Shown: positions 26,479 to 34,941 of the stretch, piece after piece
Position numbering within the stretch: the stretch's first letter is position 1
Layout of the letters: every line of letters starts with the position of its first letter
Assembly (NCBI RefSeq): GCF_011806405.1
Contig: NZ_JAATOW010000004.1
Span: 172,301-236,300 of the forward strand
Reading direction: 5' to 3'
Source: Pseudooceanicola sp. HF7
GTDB taxonomy: Bacteria > Pseudomonadota > Alphaproteobacteria > Rhodobacterales > Rhodobacteraceae
DNA length: 64,000 nt
Notes under the pieces: generated by a model
Databases searched by the model: none
Told to the model about the DNA's origin: nothing
The model's input: the letters and a program-made list of their open reading frames with translations, nothing else
Made by a program: the position numbers and the translations under genes

Positions 26479-27477
26479 ATGGCCGAACAGCGCAAGACGA
26501 AGGTACTCATCATCGGGTCCGGCCCTGCCGGCTACACGGCGGCCGTCTATGCCAGCCGCGCCATGCTGGAGCCCATCCTGGTCCAGGGGATCGAGCCCGG
26601 CGGCCAGCTGACCACCACCACCGAGGTGGAGAACTGGCCCGGCGCGACAGAGATCCAGGGACCGGAACTGATGGTCAACATGGAAGCCCATGCCAAGGCG
26701 ATGGGCACCGAGATCATCGGCGACATCATCACCGATCTGGACCTGTCCAAGCGCCCCTTCGTAGCCAAGGGCGACAGCGGCACGGAATACGTGGCCGATG
26801 CGGTCATCCTGGCCACCGGCGCCCGCGCCAAGTGGCTGGGGCTGGACAGTGAAGAGGCCTTCAAGGGCTTCGGCGTCTCTGCCTGTGCCACCTGTGACGG
26901 CTTCTTCTACCGCGGCCAGGAAATCGTGGTGATCGGCGGCGGCAACACCGCCGTGGAAGAGGCCCTGTTCCTGACGAACTTCGCCTCCAAGGTGACGCTG
27001 ATCCACCGCCGCGATGAGCTTCGGGCAGAGAAGATCCTGCAGGACCGCATGGCGAAGAACCCCAAGATCGAACCGCTCTGGTTCCATGAGCTCGTCGAGG
27101 TCGTGGGCGAGGACAACCCCAAGGGCGTCACCGGCATCAAGGTGCGCGATGTCCGCTCCGGCGAGGAATCGGATATCTCGGCCAAGGGCGTCTTCGTGGC
27201 CATCGGCCATGCGCCGGCATCCGAACTGGTCAAGGACCAGCTTGAGCTGCACCACGGCGGCTACGTGAAGGTCACCCCCGGCTCGACCGAAACCTCGATT
27301 CCCGGCGTCTTTGCTGCCGGCGACCTGACCGACCAAAAGTACCGCCAGGCCGTGACCAGCGCCGGCATGGGCTGCATGGCAGCGCTTGATGCAGAGCGTT
27401 ACCTGTCCGAAGTCGGGTTGGACGAGGGCAAGGATGAAACCCTGCCGCTTGGTTACGGCGCCCCCAACGAGGCCTGA
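26479..27477 (+). CDS. trxB: Thioredoxin-disulfide reductase
   Basis: A 332-residue FAD/NADPH flavoenzyme. FAD motif GSGPAG at 13-18, redox-active CATC at 136-139, NADPH motif [14 protein letters not shown], and [34 protein letters not shown] near the C-terminus. It keeps thioredoxin reduced in the cytoplasm. AGGGGAAAG precedes the ATG. A hairpin terminator follows at 27505. Confidence 0.96.
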   Translation: MAEQRKTKVLIIGSGPAGYTAAVYASRAMLEPILVQGIEPGGQLTTTTEVENWPGATEIQGPELMVNMEAHAKAMGTEIIGDIITDLDLSKRPFVAKGDSGTEYVADAVILATGARAKWLGLDSEEAFKGFGVSACATCDGFFYRGQEIVVIGGGNTAVEEALFLTNFASKVTLIHRRDELRAEKILQDRMAKNPKIEPLWFHELVEVVGEDNPKGVTGIKVRDVRSGEESDISAKGVFVAIGHAPASELVKDQLELHHGGYVKVTPGSTETSIPGVFAAGDLTDQKYRQAVTSAGMGCMAALDAERYLSEVGLDEGKDETLPLGYGAPNEA

Positions 27478-27504
27478 GAGGCCTGCACATTCCTGACGTC
27501 TTAT

Positions 27505-27542
27505 GCGCCGCATCCCTTCAGGGGGTGCGGCGCTTCCCGTTC
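27505..27542 (+). terminator. Hairpin terminator after trxB
   Basis: A 12-bp stem GCGCCGCATCCC / GGGGTGCGGCGC (one G-T pair) with a 5-nt loop, then TTCCCGTT. The T-run is weak but the position, 27 nt after the trxB stop, fits termination. Confidence 0.65.
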
Positions 27543-27717
27543 CGGGCCCCTGCCCTGCCCGCCGGAGCCAGCAGCACGCCCGAAAGCACCCCGGTTGCCT
27601 AGGCAGAGCGTAGAAAGCAGGACCTTCCTGCGCCAAATGCGCCGATTCATGCCGGGAACACAAAAAACCCCTATGCAGCGCCCTGTCGATATGTAATGCG
27701 TTCAGCCGTGAACACAC

Positions 27718-29811
27718 TTGGGTCGCACGATTTTGCCGTCACAGAAGACATCTCCGATTTCCGACGAAGAAGATCAGCTCTTCCGCCTCCTGCGCCATCT
27801 CGACATGGCACCGGACGCGTCGCAGCGCACGATTTCTTCGGCCATCGGCGTCTCCCTGGGAAGGCTTAACGCGCAACTTCGTTCGGCCTCAGAGGCCGGG
27901 TTCATCAAGGTCAGCCAACGTGCTGGCCCCGACAAGCGTCAGCGCTTTGCCTATGCGCTGACCACACGCGGCGCGGCAGAGAAGATCCGTCTTACGGATC
28001 AATTCCTTGCCGCGAAGTTCCTCGAGTATCAGATGCTCCATGCCGAATTGACCGGCATCCGCCCTGGCCTCACACCTTTAAGCGACAGGACTACTTTCAT
28101 GCAAAATAACCTAGCCCCCATTTCGGAGCTCTACGTCTCCTCTGATTCTGCCCAGAAACTGAAGGTCGAAGCAGCCGACCTCGTCTCCTGGGACCTGACC
28201 CCGCGCCAGATCTGCGACCTGGAACTGCTGATGAACGGCGGCTTCGCACCGCTGAAGGGCTTCCTGACCGAGGCCGATTACGACGGCGTCGTCGAGAACA
28301 TGCGCACCGCCGATGGCACGCTCTGGCCGATGCCCATCACGCTGGACGTCTCCGAAGAGTTCGCTTCCAAGCTGGAAGAGGGCCAGGACATCGCCCTGCG
28401 CGATCAGGAAGGCGTCATCCTGGCGACCATGACGGTCACCGACAACTGGACCCCCAACAAGTCCAAGGAAGCCGAAAAGGTCTTCGGCGCGGATGACGAA
28501 GCCCACCCGGCCGTGCATTACCTGCACAACACCGCCGGCAACGTCTACCTTGGCGGCCCGGTCACCGGCATCCAGACCCCGATGCACTACGACTTCCGTG
28601 CCCGTCGCGACACGCCGAACGAACTGCGCGCCTTCTTCCGCAAGATGGGCTGGCGCAAGGTCGTGGCCTTCCAGACCCGGAACCCGCTGCACCGCGCCCA
28701 CCAGGAGCTGACCTTCCGCGCCGCGCGCGAAGCCCAGGCCAACCTGCTGATCCACCCGGTCGTCGGCATGACCAAGCCGGGCGACGTCGATCACTTCACC
28801 CGCGTGCGCTGCTACGAAGCCGTCCTGGACAAGTACCCGGCCTCCACCACCACCATGTCGCTGCTGCCGCTGGCAATGCGCATGGCCGGCCCGCGTGAGG
28901 CCGTCTGGCATGGCCTGATCCGCAAGAACTACGGCGTGACCCACTTCATCGTCGGCCGCGACCACGCCGGCCCCGGCTCCAACTCCGCCGGCGAAGACTT
29001 CTACGGCCCCTATGACGCGCAAGAGCTATTCAAGGAGCACGAAGAGGAAATGGGCATCGAAATGGTGCCGTTCAAACACATGGTCTACGTGGAAGAACGC
29101 GCCCAGTACGAGCCCAACGACGAGATCGAGGACAAGGACAACGTCACCATCCTCAACATCTCCGGCACCGAACTGCGCCGCCGTCTGGCCGAAGGCCTGG
29201 AAATCCCGGAATGGTTCTCCTTCCCCGAGGTTGTCGCCGAACTGCGCAAGACCAAGCCGCCGCGCGCCAAGCAGGGCTTCACGGTCTTCCTGACCGGCTT
29301 CTCCGGCTCGGGCAAATCCACCATCGCGAACGCCGTCATGGTCAAGCTGATGGAAATGGGTGGCCGTCCGGTGACGCTGCTCGATGGCGACATCGTGCGT
29401 AAGAACCTGTCCAGCGAGCTTGGCTTCTCCAAGGAGCACCGCGACCTGAACATCCAGCGGATCGGCTACGTCGCTTCCGAGATCACCAAGAACGGCGGGA
29501 TTGCCATCTGCGCCCCCATCGCGCCCTATGCAGCCACCCGCCGCATCGTCCGCGAAGGGATCGAGCAGTACGGCGCCTTCGTGGAAGTGCACGTCGCGAC
29601 CTCCATTGAGGAATGCGAACGCCGCGACCGCAAGGGTCTCTACAAGCTGGCGCGTGAAGGCAAGATCAAGGAGTTCACCGGCATCTCCGACCCCTACGAT
29701 GTGCCCAAGAACCCCGAGCTGTCGATCGACACCGAAGGCACAGACGTCGACAACTGTGCCCACCAGGTCATCCTCAAGCTGGAAAGCCTGGGCCTGATCA
29801 ACGGTAACTAA
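27718..29811 (+). CDS. cysNC-type (sat/cysC): Winged-helix domain joined in frame to sulfate adenylyltransferase/adenylylsulfate kinase
   Basis: One open frame of 697 codons. Residues ~15-110 are a MarR-like winged helix of the EPS-associated type (DEEDQLFRLLRHLDMAPDAS, SAIGVSLGRLNAQLRSASEAGFIKV). From M128 (ATG 28099, AGGA upstream) comes a 570-residue PAPS synthetase: ATP sulfurylase (MNGGFAPLKGFL; FQTRNPLHRAHQEL; GRDHAGPGSNS) and APS kinase (FLTGFSGSGKSTIANAV, LDGDIVRKNLS). It makes PAPS from sulfate and two ATP. The only start in front of the HTH is TTG (27718) without a clear ribosome site, and an in-frame TGA lies at 27709. So this is either a true fusion or two genes whose separating stop was lost; ATG 28099 can make the enzyme alone. 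Confidence 0.85.
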   Translation: MGRTILPSQKTSPISDEEDQLFRLLRHLDMAPDASQRTISSAIGVSLGRLNAQLRSASEAGFIKVSQRAGPDKRQRFAYALTTRGAAEKIRLTDQFLAAKFLEYQMLHAELTGIRPGLTPLSDRTTFMQNNLAPISELYVSSDSAQKLKVEAADLVSWDLTPRQICDLELLMNGGFAPLKGFLTEADYDGVVENMRTADGTLWPMPITLDVSEEFASKLEEGQDIALRDQEGVILATMTVTDNWTPNKSKEAEKVFGADDEAHPAVHYLHNTAGNVYLGGPVTGIQTPMHYDFRARRDTPNELRAFFRKMGWRKVVAFQTRNPLHRAHQELTFRAAREAQANLLIHPVVGMTKPGDVDHFTRVRCYEAVLDKYPASTTTMSLLPLAMRMAGPREAVWHGLIRKNYGVTHFIVGRDHAGPGSNSAGEDFYGPYDAQELFKEHEEEMGIEMVPFKHMVYVEERAQYEPNDEIEDKDNVTILNISGTELRRRLAEGLEIPEWFSFPEVVAELRKTKPPRAKQGFTVFLTGFSGSGKSTIANAVMVKLMEMGGRPVTLLDGDIVRKNLSSELGFSKEHRDLNIQRIGYVASEITKNGGIAICAPIAPYAATRRIVREGIEQYGAFVEVHVATSIEECERRDRKGLYKLAREGKIKEFTGISDPYDVPKNPELSIDTEGTDVDNCAHQVILKLESLGLINGN

Positions 29812-29852
29812 GGGCGCTTGCCCAAGGGTGGAAAGCGGGGCATGAAGACGAC

Positions 29853-30698
29853 ATGATCGTCGTCTCGCTTTCCACCATCCCGCCCCGCTTCAACATGCTG
29901 GGCCGTACACTTCGCGCCATCCTGGACCAGCGGCACAGGGTGGACGTGATCCGGGTGAACATCCCGGAAACCTATCGCCGTTTCCCCGACCATGAATTCA
30001 CCCGCCCCCCTCTGCCAGAGGGTGTGACGCTGAGCGTGGGTGACATGGATTTCGGTCCCGCGACCAAGGTCCTGCCGGCCCTTCAGGATTACCGGGACCG
30101 CAATGACGTCCGCATCATCTACTGCGATGACGACCGCGTACCCCATCCCGACTGGGTAGGCAGCCTGATCGCCGCCTCCAACGCCCGACCCGATGATTGC
30201 ATCGCCAACGCGGGCTGGAACCTGTCCCGGATCGGCATTCCCCACGCAGAGACCCGCCAGCCCCGCGCCCAGGCGCTGCGCAGCCGCTGGGACCTGCCCT
30301 ATCGCCTGCGCCGCCTGCGCCAGACCCTGCGCGAAAAGAAGGACGGCCGGAAATACCCCAAGCCCGCCCGCAGCCGCAATTTCAGCGAGGGCGGGTACAT
30401 CGATATCGCAGAGGGCTACGCCGGCGTCCTGGTCCGCCCTGCCTTCTTCGACGCGCGTGTCTTCGACGTGCCGGCCAAGCTCTGGACCGTGGATGACATC
30501 TGGCTGTCGGGTATGCTGGAGGCCGCGGGCACGGGCATCTGGGGCAATGCCAAGGGCTCCATCCCGCCGGAACAGGACGATGCCTTCGACGATGCGCTGT
30601 TCCTTCAGGTGATCGAGGGCCTGGACCGCAGCGAGGCCAATGCCGCCTGCGCCCGTTTCCTGCAAAGCCAATACGGTATCTGGCAGCCCGAAGCCTGA
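29853..30698 (+). CDS. GT-A-like glycosyltransferase family protein
   Basis: A 281-residue cytoplasmic protein with glycosyltransferase features: VSLSTIPPRFNMLGRTLRAI at the N-terminus, IIYCDDDRVPHPDWVGSL, a DxD-like donor/metal site, and late VDDIWLSGMLEAAG, a likely acceptor-side motif. It starts 41 nt after the PAPS synthetase and is probably on the same transcript. Together these suggest decoration of a surface polysaccharide. Sugar and acceptor are unknown. Confidence 0.75.
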   Translation: MIVVSLSTIPPRFNMLGRTLRAILDQRHRVDVIRVNIPETYRRFPDHEFTRPPLPEGVTLSVGDMDFGPATKVLPALQDYRDRNDVRIIYCDDDRVPHPDWVGSLIAASNARPDDCIANAGWNLSRIGIPHAETRQPRAQALRSRWDLPYRLRRLRQTLREKKDGRKYPKPARSRNFSEGGYIDIAEGYAGVLVRPAFFDARVFDVPAKLWTVDDIWLSGMLEAAGTGIWGNAKGSIPPEQDDAFDDALFLQVIEGLDRSEANAACARFLQSQYGIWQPEA

Positions 30699-30704
30699 GC
30701 GCCC

Positions 30705-31589
30705 TCAGAAGGGTTTGCGCTGGCTTTCCCTGAGGCTTTCGCGCAGCGCCTCTGCCGTGCGCCGTTCCAGGTCCGTCCACAGCGCCGCCTTGGGGCGCGC
30801 GGCCTGCAAGCCCGGAAGCCGGGCGGCATAATCGGCCTCGCTCATGCTGCGCAGCGCCTTCTGTATATCGGCGGCGCTTTCACAGATCACCATGCCCTCC
30901 ACCGGCATGTAATCGGCGATGTTCGGGCAGCCCCAATAGATCGGCACGGTCAGGCAAAGCACTGAATCGACAAGCTTTTCGCTGAAGTAATCCGGTTCGC
31001 GCGCGTTTTCGATGACGACGGAATAGCGGAAGGGGGCCAGCCCATCGGCCTTGGCATCGAAGGGGGCATAGCCGCCGCCCATCGCCTCAAGCGGCAGGCC
31101 TTCGGCGCGGGCCCAGTCCACGATCTCGTGCCGCAGGCGGTGGCCTTCCTGGCTGCGCTTGGCAGAGGCGATCAGCGAACACATGCGGGTTTTGGTCAGG
31201 TCCCGGTCTTGCCAGTCCGGCACCCAGGTGGTGCCGAAGGGGACGAAGACGCCATTGGGGATCCGGTTGATCAGCGCCCGGTCATGGGTGAGCACGCGGA
31301 AGAACTTGCGATGCGACAGGCCCAGCCAGCGCCGGTGATGGCCATGGATGACCCGCGGCTCCTGCACCATCAGGGAGATCTTCGCGTTCAGCCTGTGGAA
31401 GGGACGCAGGTGGAATTCGTTGCGGGGATAGAGGATCAGGTGATCCTGTTCGCCCATCTCGGCCAAGGTCGCGCCCTGCAGGCGCCGGGGCTGGCCCAGC
31501 GGCCAGATCAGCGCATCGCAGGACATCCTGTCGTAGCGACCGGAGAACCGCGTGCCGTAGGGCGCGATGGCGATGGCGGGATACTGCAT
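30705..31589 (-). CDS. Glycosyltransferase family 10 (fucosyltransferase-like) protein
   Basis: A 294-residue protein. Its C-terminal half carries the GT10 alpha-1,3-fucosyltransferase signature: YSVVIENAREPDYFSEKLVD, LTVPIYWGCPNI and a following Tyr/Pro segment. The N-terminal half is a divergent acceptor domain. It is convergent with the GT-A-like gene (stops 6 bp apart). Bacterial GT10 enzymes fucosylate LPS O-antigen or capsule. Donor specificity is inferred from family only. Confidence 0.82.
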   Translation of the reverse strand: MQYPAIAIAPYGTRFSGRYDRMSCDALIWPLGQPRRLQGATLAEMGEQDHLILYPRNEFHLRPFHRLNAKISLMVQEPRVIHGHHRRWLGLSHRKFFRVLTHDRALINRIPNGVFVPFGTTWVPDWQDRDLTKTRMCSLIASAKRSQEGHRLRHEIVDWARAEGLPLEAMGGGYAPFDAKADGLAPFRYSVVIENAREPDYFSEKLVDSVLCLTVPIYWGCPNIADYMPVEGMVICESAADIQKALRSMSEADYAARLPGLQAARPKAALWTDLERRTAEALRESLRESQRKPF

Positions 31590-31813
31590 GAAAGCCCCTT
31601 TATGACCGGGCGCAGAAGCCCTTCACAGCGGAGTAATCCATGCCGACGGGCAGTTCAATCCGGCCGATCCCTTCACTTGCAGCCCGACCGCCGTTCCCGC
31701 CGCTTGCCATCTGGCGCATCAGGTCCGGCCCACGCAGGATCGCGCGAAGGCGTTAAGGGGCCCTGAATGCCCCGTTCACCCCCCCGCAATCGCGTCGGGG
31801 GGCGCGGGAGGGT

Positions 31814-32059
31814 TCAGTGAACCGTGACCGGTGCCAGGTCGTTCTGGCGGGCCAGCACGAAGGCCATGTCGCGGTCCTTCACAAGCGCCAGGCGCTCGCC
31901 TTCGGCGTTGTGCACCGCAAAGACGCGGGTCTGACCGGGAAGCTGTTCCTCGATCTCGGCCTGCACCTCTTCGGGCAGGTCGGCAGTTTCTACGGGACGG
32001 ACATAGACAAGCTCTGCCACGGCGTCCCCGGGCTGGTCGAATTCGTAAGTGCTATCCAT
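31814..32059 (-). CDS. DUF1150 family protein
   Basis: An 81-residue acidic protein ending in the DUF1150 core (VRPVETADLPEEV, VFAVHNAEGERLALVKDRDMAFVLARQNDL). The family is alphaproteobacterial and almost always sits just after a small heat-shock gene, as here (4 nt after the Hsp20 stop, behind AGGGTGAG). Function unknown; co-regulation with heat shock is likely. The 224 bp from here to the GT10 gene hold no gene; a C6/G6 inverted repeat at 31780-31802 may end this transcript. Confidence 0.88.
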   Translation of the reverse strand: MDSTYEFDQPGDAVAELVYVRPVETADLPEEVQAEIEEQLPGQTRVFAVHNAEGERLALVKDRDMAFVLARQNDLAPVTVH

Positions 32060-32063
32060 CTTC

Positions 32064-32477
32064 TCACCCTTTCCTGATCGAGATCCGCTGCACAACGCGC
32101 TCGGGTTCTGCCCGGCTGAGGTCGACATGCAGCAGACCGTTTTCCATCATCGCCTCGCCAACCTCGACACCCTCTGCCAGTACAAAACTGCGCTGGAATT
32201 GCCGCGCGGCAATACCGCGATGCAGGAAAATGCGGCCATCGCCGTCCTCTCCTTGGCGTCCGCGGATCACCAGCTGGCGGTCTTCCACGGTGATGGCCAG
32301 CTCATTTTCGGCGAAACCGGCCACGGCCAGCGTGATGCGATAGGAGTTCTCCGAGGTCTGCTCGATGTTGAAAGGCGGGTAGCCTTCGTTGCCGGACTTC
32401 GCGCTGCGTTCCAGCAGGCGTTCCAATTGTTCGAACCCAAGAAGATAGGGGTGAGACCCCAGGCTCATTTTGCTCAT
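32064..32477 (-). CDS. Small heat-shock protein (Hsp20/IbpA type)
   Basis: A 137-residue alpha-crystallin-domain chaperone. YPPFNIEQTSENSYRITLAVAGF opens the domain, ELAITVEDRQLVIRG follows, then FLHRGIAARQFQRSFVLAEGVEV and ENGLLHVDLSR. IbpA-like proteins hold unfolded proteins during stress. A promoter resembling the alphaproteobacterial RpoH type lies upstream at 32549-32578. Confidence 0.93.
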   Translation of the reverse strand: MSKMSLGSHPYLLGFEQLERLLERSAKSGNEGYPPFNIEQTSENSYRITLAVAGFAENELAITVEDRQLVIRGRQGEDGDGRIFLHRGIAARQFQRSFVLAEGVEVGEAMMENGLLHVDLSRAEPERVVQRISIRKG

Positions 32478-32548
32478 TCTCGCGCGTCCTTGACCGTTAA
32501 GCGACGTCTGGTGCGGGACCCCCGTAAGCGGCAGACCCCGTTAGACTG

Positions 32549-32578
32549 AATATGGGTTTGGCCCCGCCCCGGTGCAAG
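32549..32578 (-). promoter_or_regulatory. Putative RpoH (sigma-32) promoter of hsp20-DUF1150
   Basis: On the minus strand CTTG (32575-32578) is followed by 18 nt and CCCATATT (32549-32556), close to the alphaproteobacterial RpoH pattern CTTG-N17/18-CYTATNT. It lies about 70 nt upstream of the Hsp20 ATG. Confidence 0.55.
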
Positions 32579-32643
32579 ACCTTTGCGATACGGGGGGTTT
32601 GGCCCTATCCTGAGACCCAAGCGAACTAGAGGCCGAATCACGC

Positions 32644-32868
32644 ATGAATGCCCTGTCTGACCTGTCGATGAAGTCCGACGAAGTCCTTCGTGTGGAGCTG
32701 GAGGTTTTCCGGAACGAACACCGCGATCTGGATGACGCCATCAGCGCCCTGCAGGAGCGCGGACGCGCGGACCCCCTGACCCTGCAACGCCTCAAGAAGA
32801 AGAAGCTGCGGCTGAAGGACAAGATCGCGCAGATCGAAGACCGCTTGCTGCCCGATATCATTGCCTGA
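32644..32868 (+). CDS. DUF465 (YdcH-family) small protein
   Basis: A 74-residue, highly charged, helical protein (LEVFRNEHRDLDDAISALQERG, LQRLKKKKLRLKDKIAQIEDRL) that matches the DUF465/YdcH family, a two-helix coiled coil of unknown function common in proteobacteria. It stands alone, divergent from the hsp20 gene. Confidence 0.88.
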   Translation: MNALSDLSMKSDEVLRVELEVFRNEHRDLDDAISALQERGRADPLTLQRLKKKKLRLKDKIAQIEDRLLPDIIA

Positions 32869-33033
32869 CTGCCGCGGCGGCACCGCCCTGGCCTGCGCGA
32901 TGAAAGCGGCCCCTCAAGTCATGCCCACCTGCCCGAATTACCGGGCGCAAACCCGGCCCGGACGGCTGCATTGCCCCTGCGGACAGATGCTCTATAAGCC
33001 AAGTCTCCTGACCATTTGACCGGGGGTTCGGCG

Positions 33034-33522
33034 ATGAGCGACATCAAGGTTGGAATCATCATGGGAAGCCAGTCCGACTGGCCCACGATGAAGGAAGCCG
33101 CGCTGGTTCTGGATGAGCTGGGCGTGGCTTACGAGACGAAGATCGTCTCTGCCCACCGCACGCCGGACCGGCTTTGGGATTACGGCAAAACGGCCGCCGA
33201 ACGGGGCCTTCACGTGATCATCGCGGGCGCAGGCGGCGCGGCGCATCTGCCGGGCATGATGGCTTCGAAAACCCGCGTGCCCGTGGTCGGCGTGCCGGTG
33301 CAGACCCGGGCGCTCTCCGGCGTGGACAGCCTGTATTCCATCGTCCAGATGCCCAAGGGTTTCCCGGTGGCCACCATGGCGATCGGCGCGGCGGGGGCGG
33401 CCAATGCGGGCCTGATGGCAGCGGGGATCCTGGCGGTCTCCGATCCGGCGCTGGCTGAACGGCTGGATGCCTGGCGCGCGGCGCTGGCGGCCTCGATCCC
33501 GGAGGAACCTTCCGATGCATGA
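33034..33522 (+). CDS. purE: 5-(carboxyamino)imidazole ribonucleotide mutase
   Basis: A 162-residue PurE class I enzyme converting N5-CAIR to CAIR in purine synthesis. Signature segments are [41 protein letters not shown] and [18 protein letters not shown] 33034 gives the usual N-terminus; upstream in-frame codons are not needed. The purK start lies inside its last codons. Confidence 0.97.
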   Translation: MSDIKVGIIMGSQSDWPTMKEAALVLDELGVAYETKIVSAHRTPDRLWDYGKTAAERGLHVIIAGAGGAAHLPGMMASKTRVPVVGVPVQTRALSGVDSLYSIVQMPKGFPVATMAIGAAGAANAGLMAAGILAVSDPALAERLDAWRAALAASIPEEPSDA

Positions 33523-34588
33523 TATTTTGCCAGCCGGCGCCACGATCGGCATTCTTGGCGGTGGCCAGCTGGGGCGGATGCTCTCTGTTGCGGCGGCGCG
33601 CCTGGGGCTGACGACCCATGTCTACGAGCCGGGCAGCAATGCGCCCGCAGGCGAGGTGGCCCATGCGATCACGACAGCCAGCTACGAGGACGAGAGCGCC
33701 CTGCGCGCCTTTGCCCAATCCGTGGACGTGGTCACCTACGAGTTTGAAAACGTTCCGACATCCGCGCTTGACCTGATCGAGAGCCTGGTGCCGATCCGCC
33801 CCGGTCGCGAGGCCCTGCGCATCAGCCAGGACCGGATGACGGAGAAGGATTTCCTGACCGGTCTCGGTCTGCACGTGGCGCCCTATGCCCCGGTAAATGA
33901 CCTGGTGGAGCTTGAGGCCGCGCTGGAGATGCTGGGCACGCCGTCGATCCTGAAGACGCGGCGCTTTGGCTATGACGGCAAGGGCCAGGTGCGGATCACG
34001 GCGGCGGAAGAGGCGGCCGGCGCGATCGTCGAGATCGCCGGTGTACCCGCGATCCTGGAGGGCTTCGTGGACTTCAGCGCCGAGATCTCGGTCATCGCGG
34101 CGCGGGGCGCCGACGGGGCCGTGGCCTGCTACGATCCCGGTGAGAACATCCACAGCGAGGGCATCCTGCGCCAAACCTGCGTGCCCGCCGCCCTGCCCAC
34201 CGGGCTGCGCACCGATGCGGTCCTGCTGGCCGGTCGGATCCTGAATGCGCTGGATTACGTCGGCGTCATGGGCGTGGAACTTTTCGTGACATCCCAAGGG
34301 CTTCTGGTCAACGAGATCGCGCCGCGGGTGCATAACTCGGGCCATTGGACCCAGAATGGCTGCGTGGTGGACCAGTTCGAACAGCACATCCGCGCCGTGG
34401 CCGGCTGGCCCCTAGGCAACGGGAAGCGCCATGCGGACGTGGTGATGGAGAACCTGATCGGCGATGACATGGAACGGGTGCCGGAGCTGGCCGCGCGCTC
34501 CGATGCGGCGCTGCATCTTTACGGCAAGACAGAGACGCGCCCGGGCCGGAAAATGGGCCATGTGAACCTGGTCAAGCCGCTGGGCTGA
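33515..34588 (+). CDS. purK: 5-(carboxyamino)imidazole ribonucleotide synthase
   Basis: A 357-residue ATP-grasp enzyme that carboxylates AIR to N5-[24 protein letters not shown] is the N-terminal fold signature, followed by [23 protein letters not shown] and [14 protein letters not shown]. The ATG at 33515 overlaps purE by 8 nt, behind GGAGGAA at 33501-33507, the usual purEK coupling. Confidence 0.96.
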   Translation: MHDILPAGATIGILGGGQLGRMLSVAAARLGLTTHVYEPGSNAPAGEVAHAITTASYEDESALRAFAQSVDVVTYEFENVPTSALDLIESLVPIRPGREALRISQDRMTEKDFLTGLGLHVAPYAPVNDLVELEAALEMLGTPSILKTRRFGYDGKGQVRITAAEEAAGAIVEIAGVPAILEGFVDFSAEISVIAARGADGAVACYDPGENIHSEGILRQTCVPAALPTGLRTDAVLLAGRILNALDYVGVMGVELFVTSQGLLVNEIAPRVHNSGHWTQNGCVVDQFEQHIRAVAGWPLGNGKRHADVVMENLIGDDMERVPELAARSDAALHLYGKTETRPGRKMGHVNLVKPLG

Positions 34589-34606
34589 GCCCGGCGGGCG
34601 GCGGGG

Positions 34607-34632
34607 ACCGACGCGGTGTTTTCCGCGTCGGT
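34607..34632 (+). terminator. Perfect hairpin after purK
   Basis: ACCGACGCGG-TGTTTT-CCGCGTCGGT, a 10-bp perfect stem 18 nt after the purK stop with no T-run after it. Its right arm CGTCGGTA is the same octamer that is repeated in tandem just downstream, so the hairpin and the repeat at 34641 may be one element. Confidence 0.55.
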
Positions 34633-34640
34633 ACAGCATC

Positions 34641-34680
34641 TGTATCGTGTCGGTATCACGTCGGTATTACGTCGGTGCGC
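34641..34680. repeat. 11-bp-period tandem repeat (locus 1)
   Basis: Three degenerate copies of an 11-bp unit, CGTGTCGGTAT / CACGTCGGTAT / TACGTCGGTGC, preceded by TGTAT. The whole 40 bp recurs at 51203-51242 with 37 of 40 bases the same. The 11-bp period equals about one helical turn. It lies in the purK-phnM gap and codes for nothing recognisable. Confidence 0.8.
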
Positions 34681-34816
34681 TCCGCACGTTGCGGTAAGGG
34701 AGCTTTCACAGGATTGAGGCTGATCGGGGCTGGGGATTTCCCGGCCCTTTTGCCTGCCTGGTTTGCGAGGCGGGCGGCTTTATTGGCATTGGCGCGCCTG
34801 GGGGCTGCCTTGGGCG

Positions 34817-34911
34817 GCCTCCGGCGGGAGTTTTTCGGCAAGAAGAAATGCGCAGGGGGCGCCTTTGGGCCGGGAGGCGCAGCCGACAACGGACGAGGGG
34901 CCCTCGATGGG
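34817..34911 (+). repeat. Dispersed intergenic repeat of ~95 bp containing a hairpin-T5 (copy 1)
   Basis: Three blocks shared with 58897-58992: 31 bp (34817-34847) containing CTCC-GGCG-GGAG-TTTTT, 21 bp (34870-34890) and CCCTCGATGGG (34901-34911). The blocks are identical while the sequence between them differs. The hairpin plus five T resembles a compact terminator for plus-strand transcripts, and both copies lie just before the 3' end of a minus-strand gene. The remaining purK-phnM gap (34589-34941) has no gene. Confidence 0.75.
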
Positions 34912-34941
34912 CCGCTCGGGCGTCCCCCGGCTTTCCTGCGG

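Noticed and set aside
34656..34889. Minus frame starting MSAAPPGPKAPP over the 95-bp repeat, and a similar one at 58767-58970
   Set aside because: The shared MSAAPPG start is only the dispersed DNA repeat translated; frames diverge after it and lack ribosome sites.
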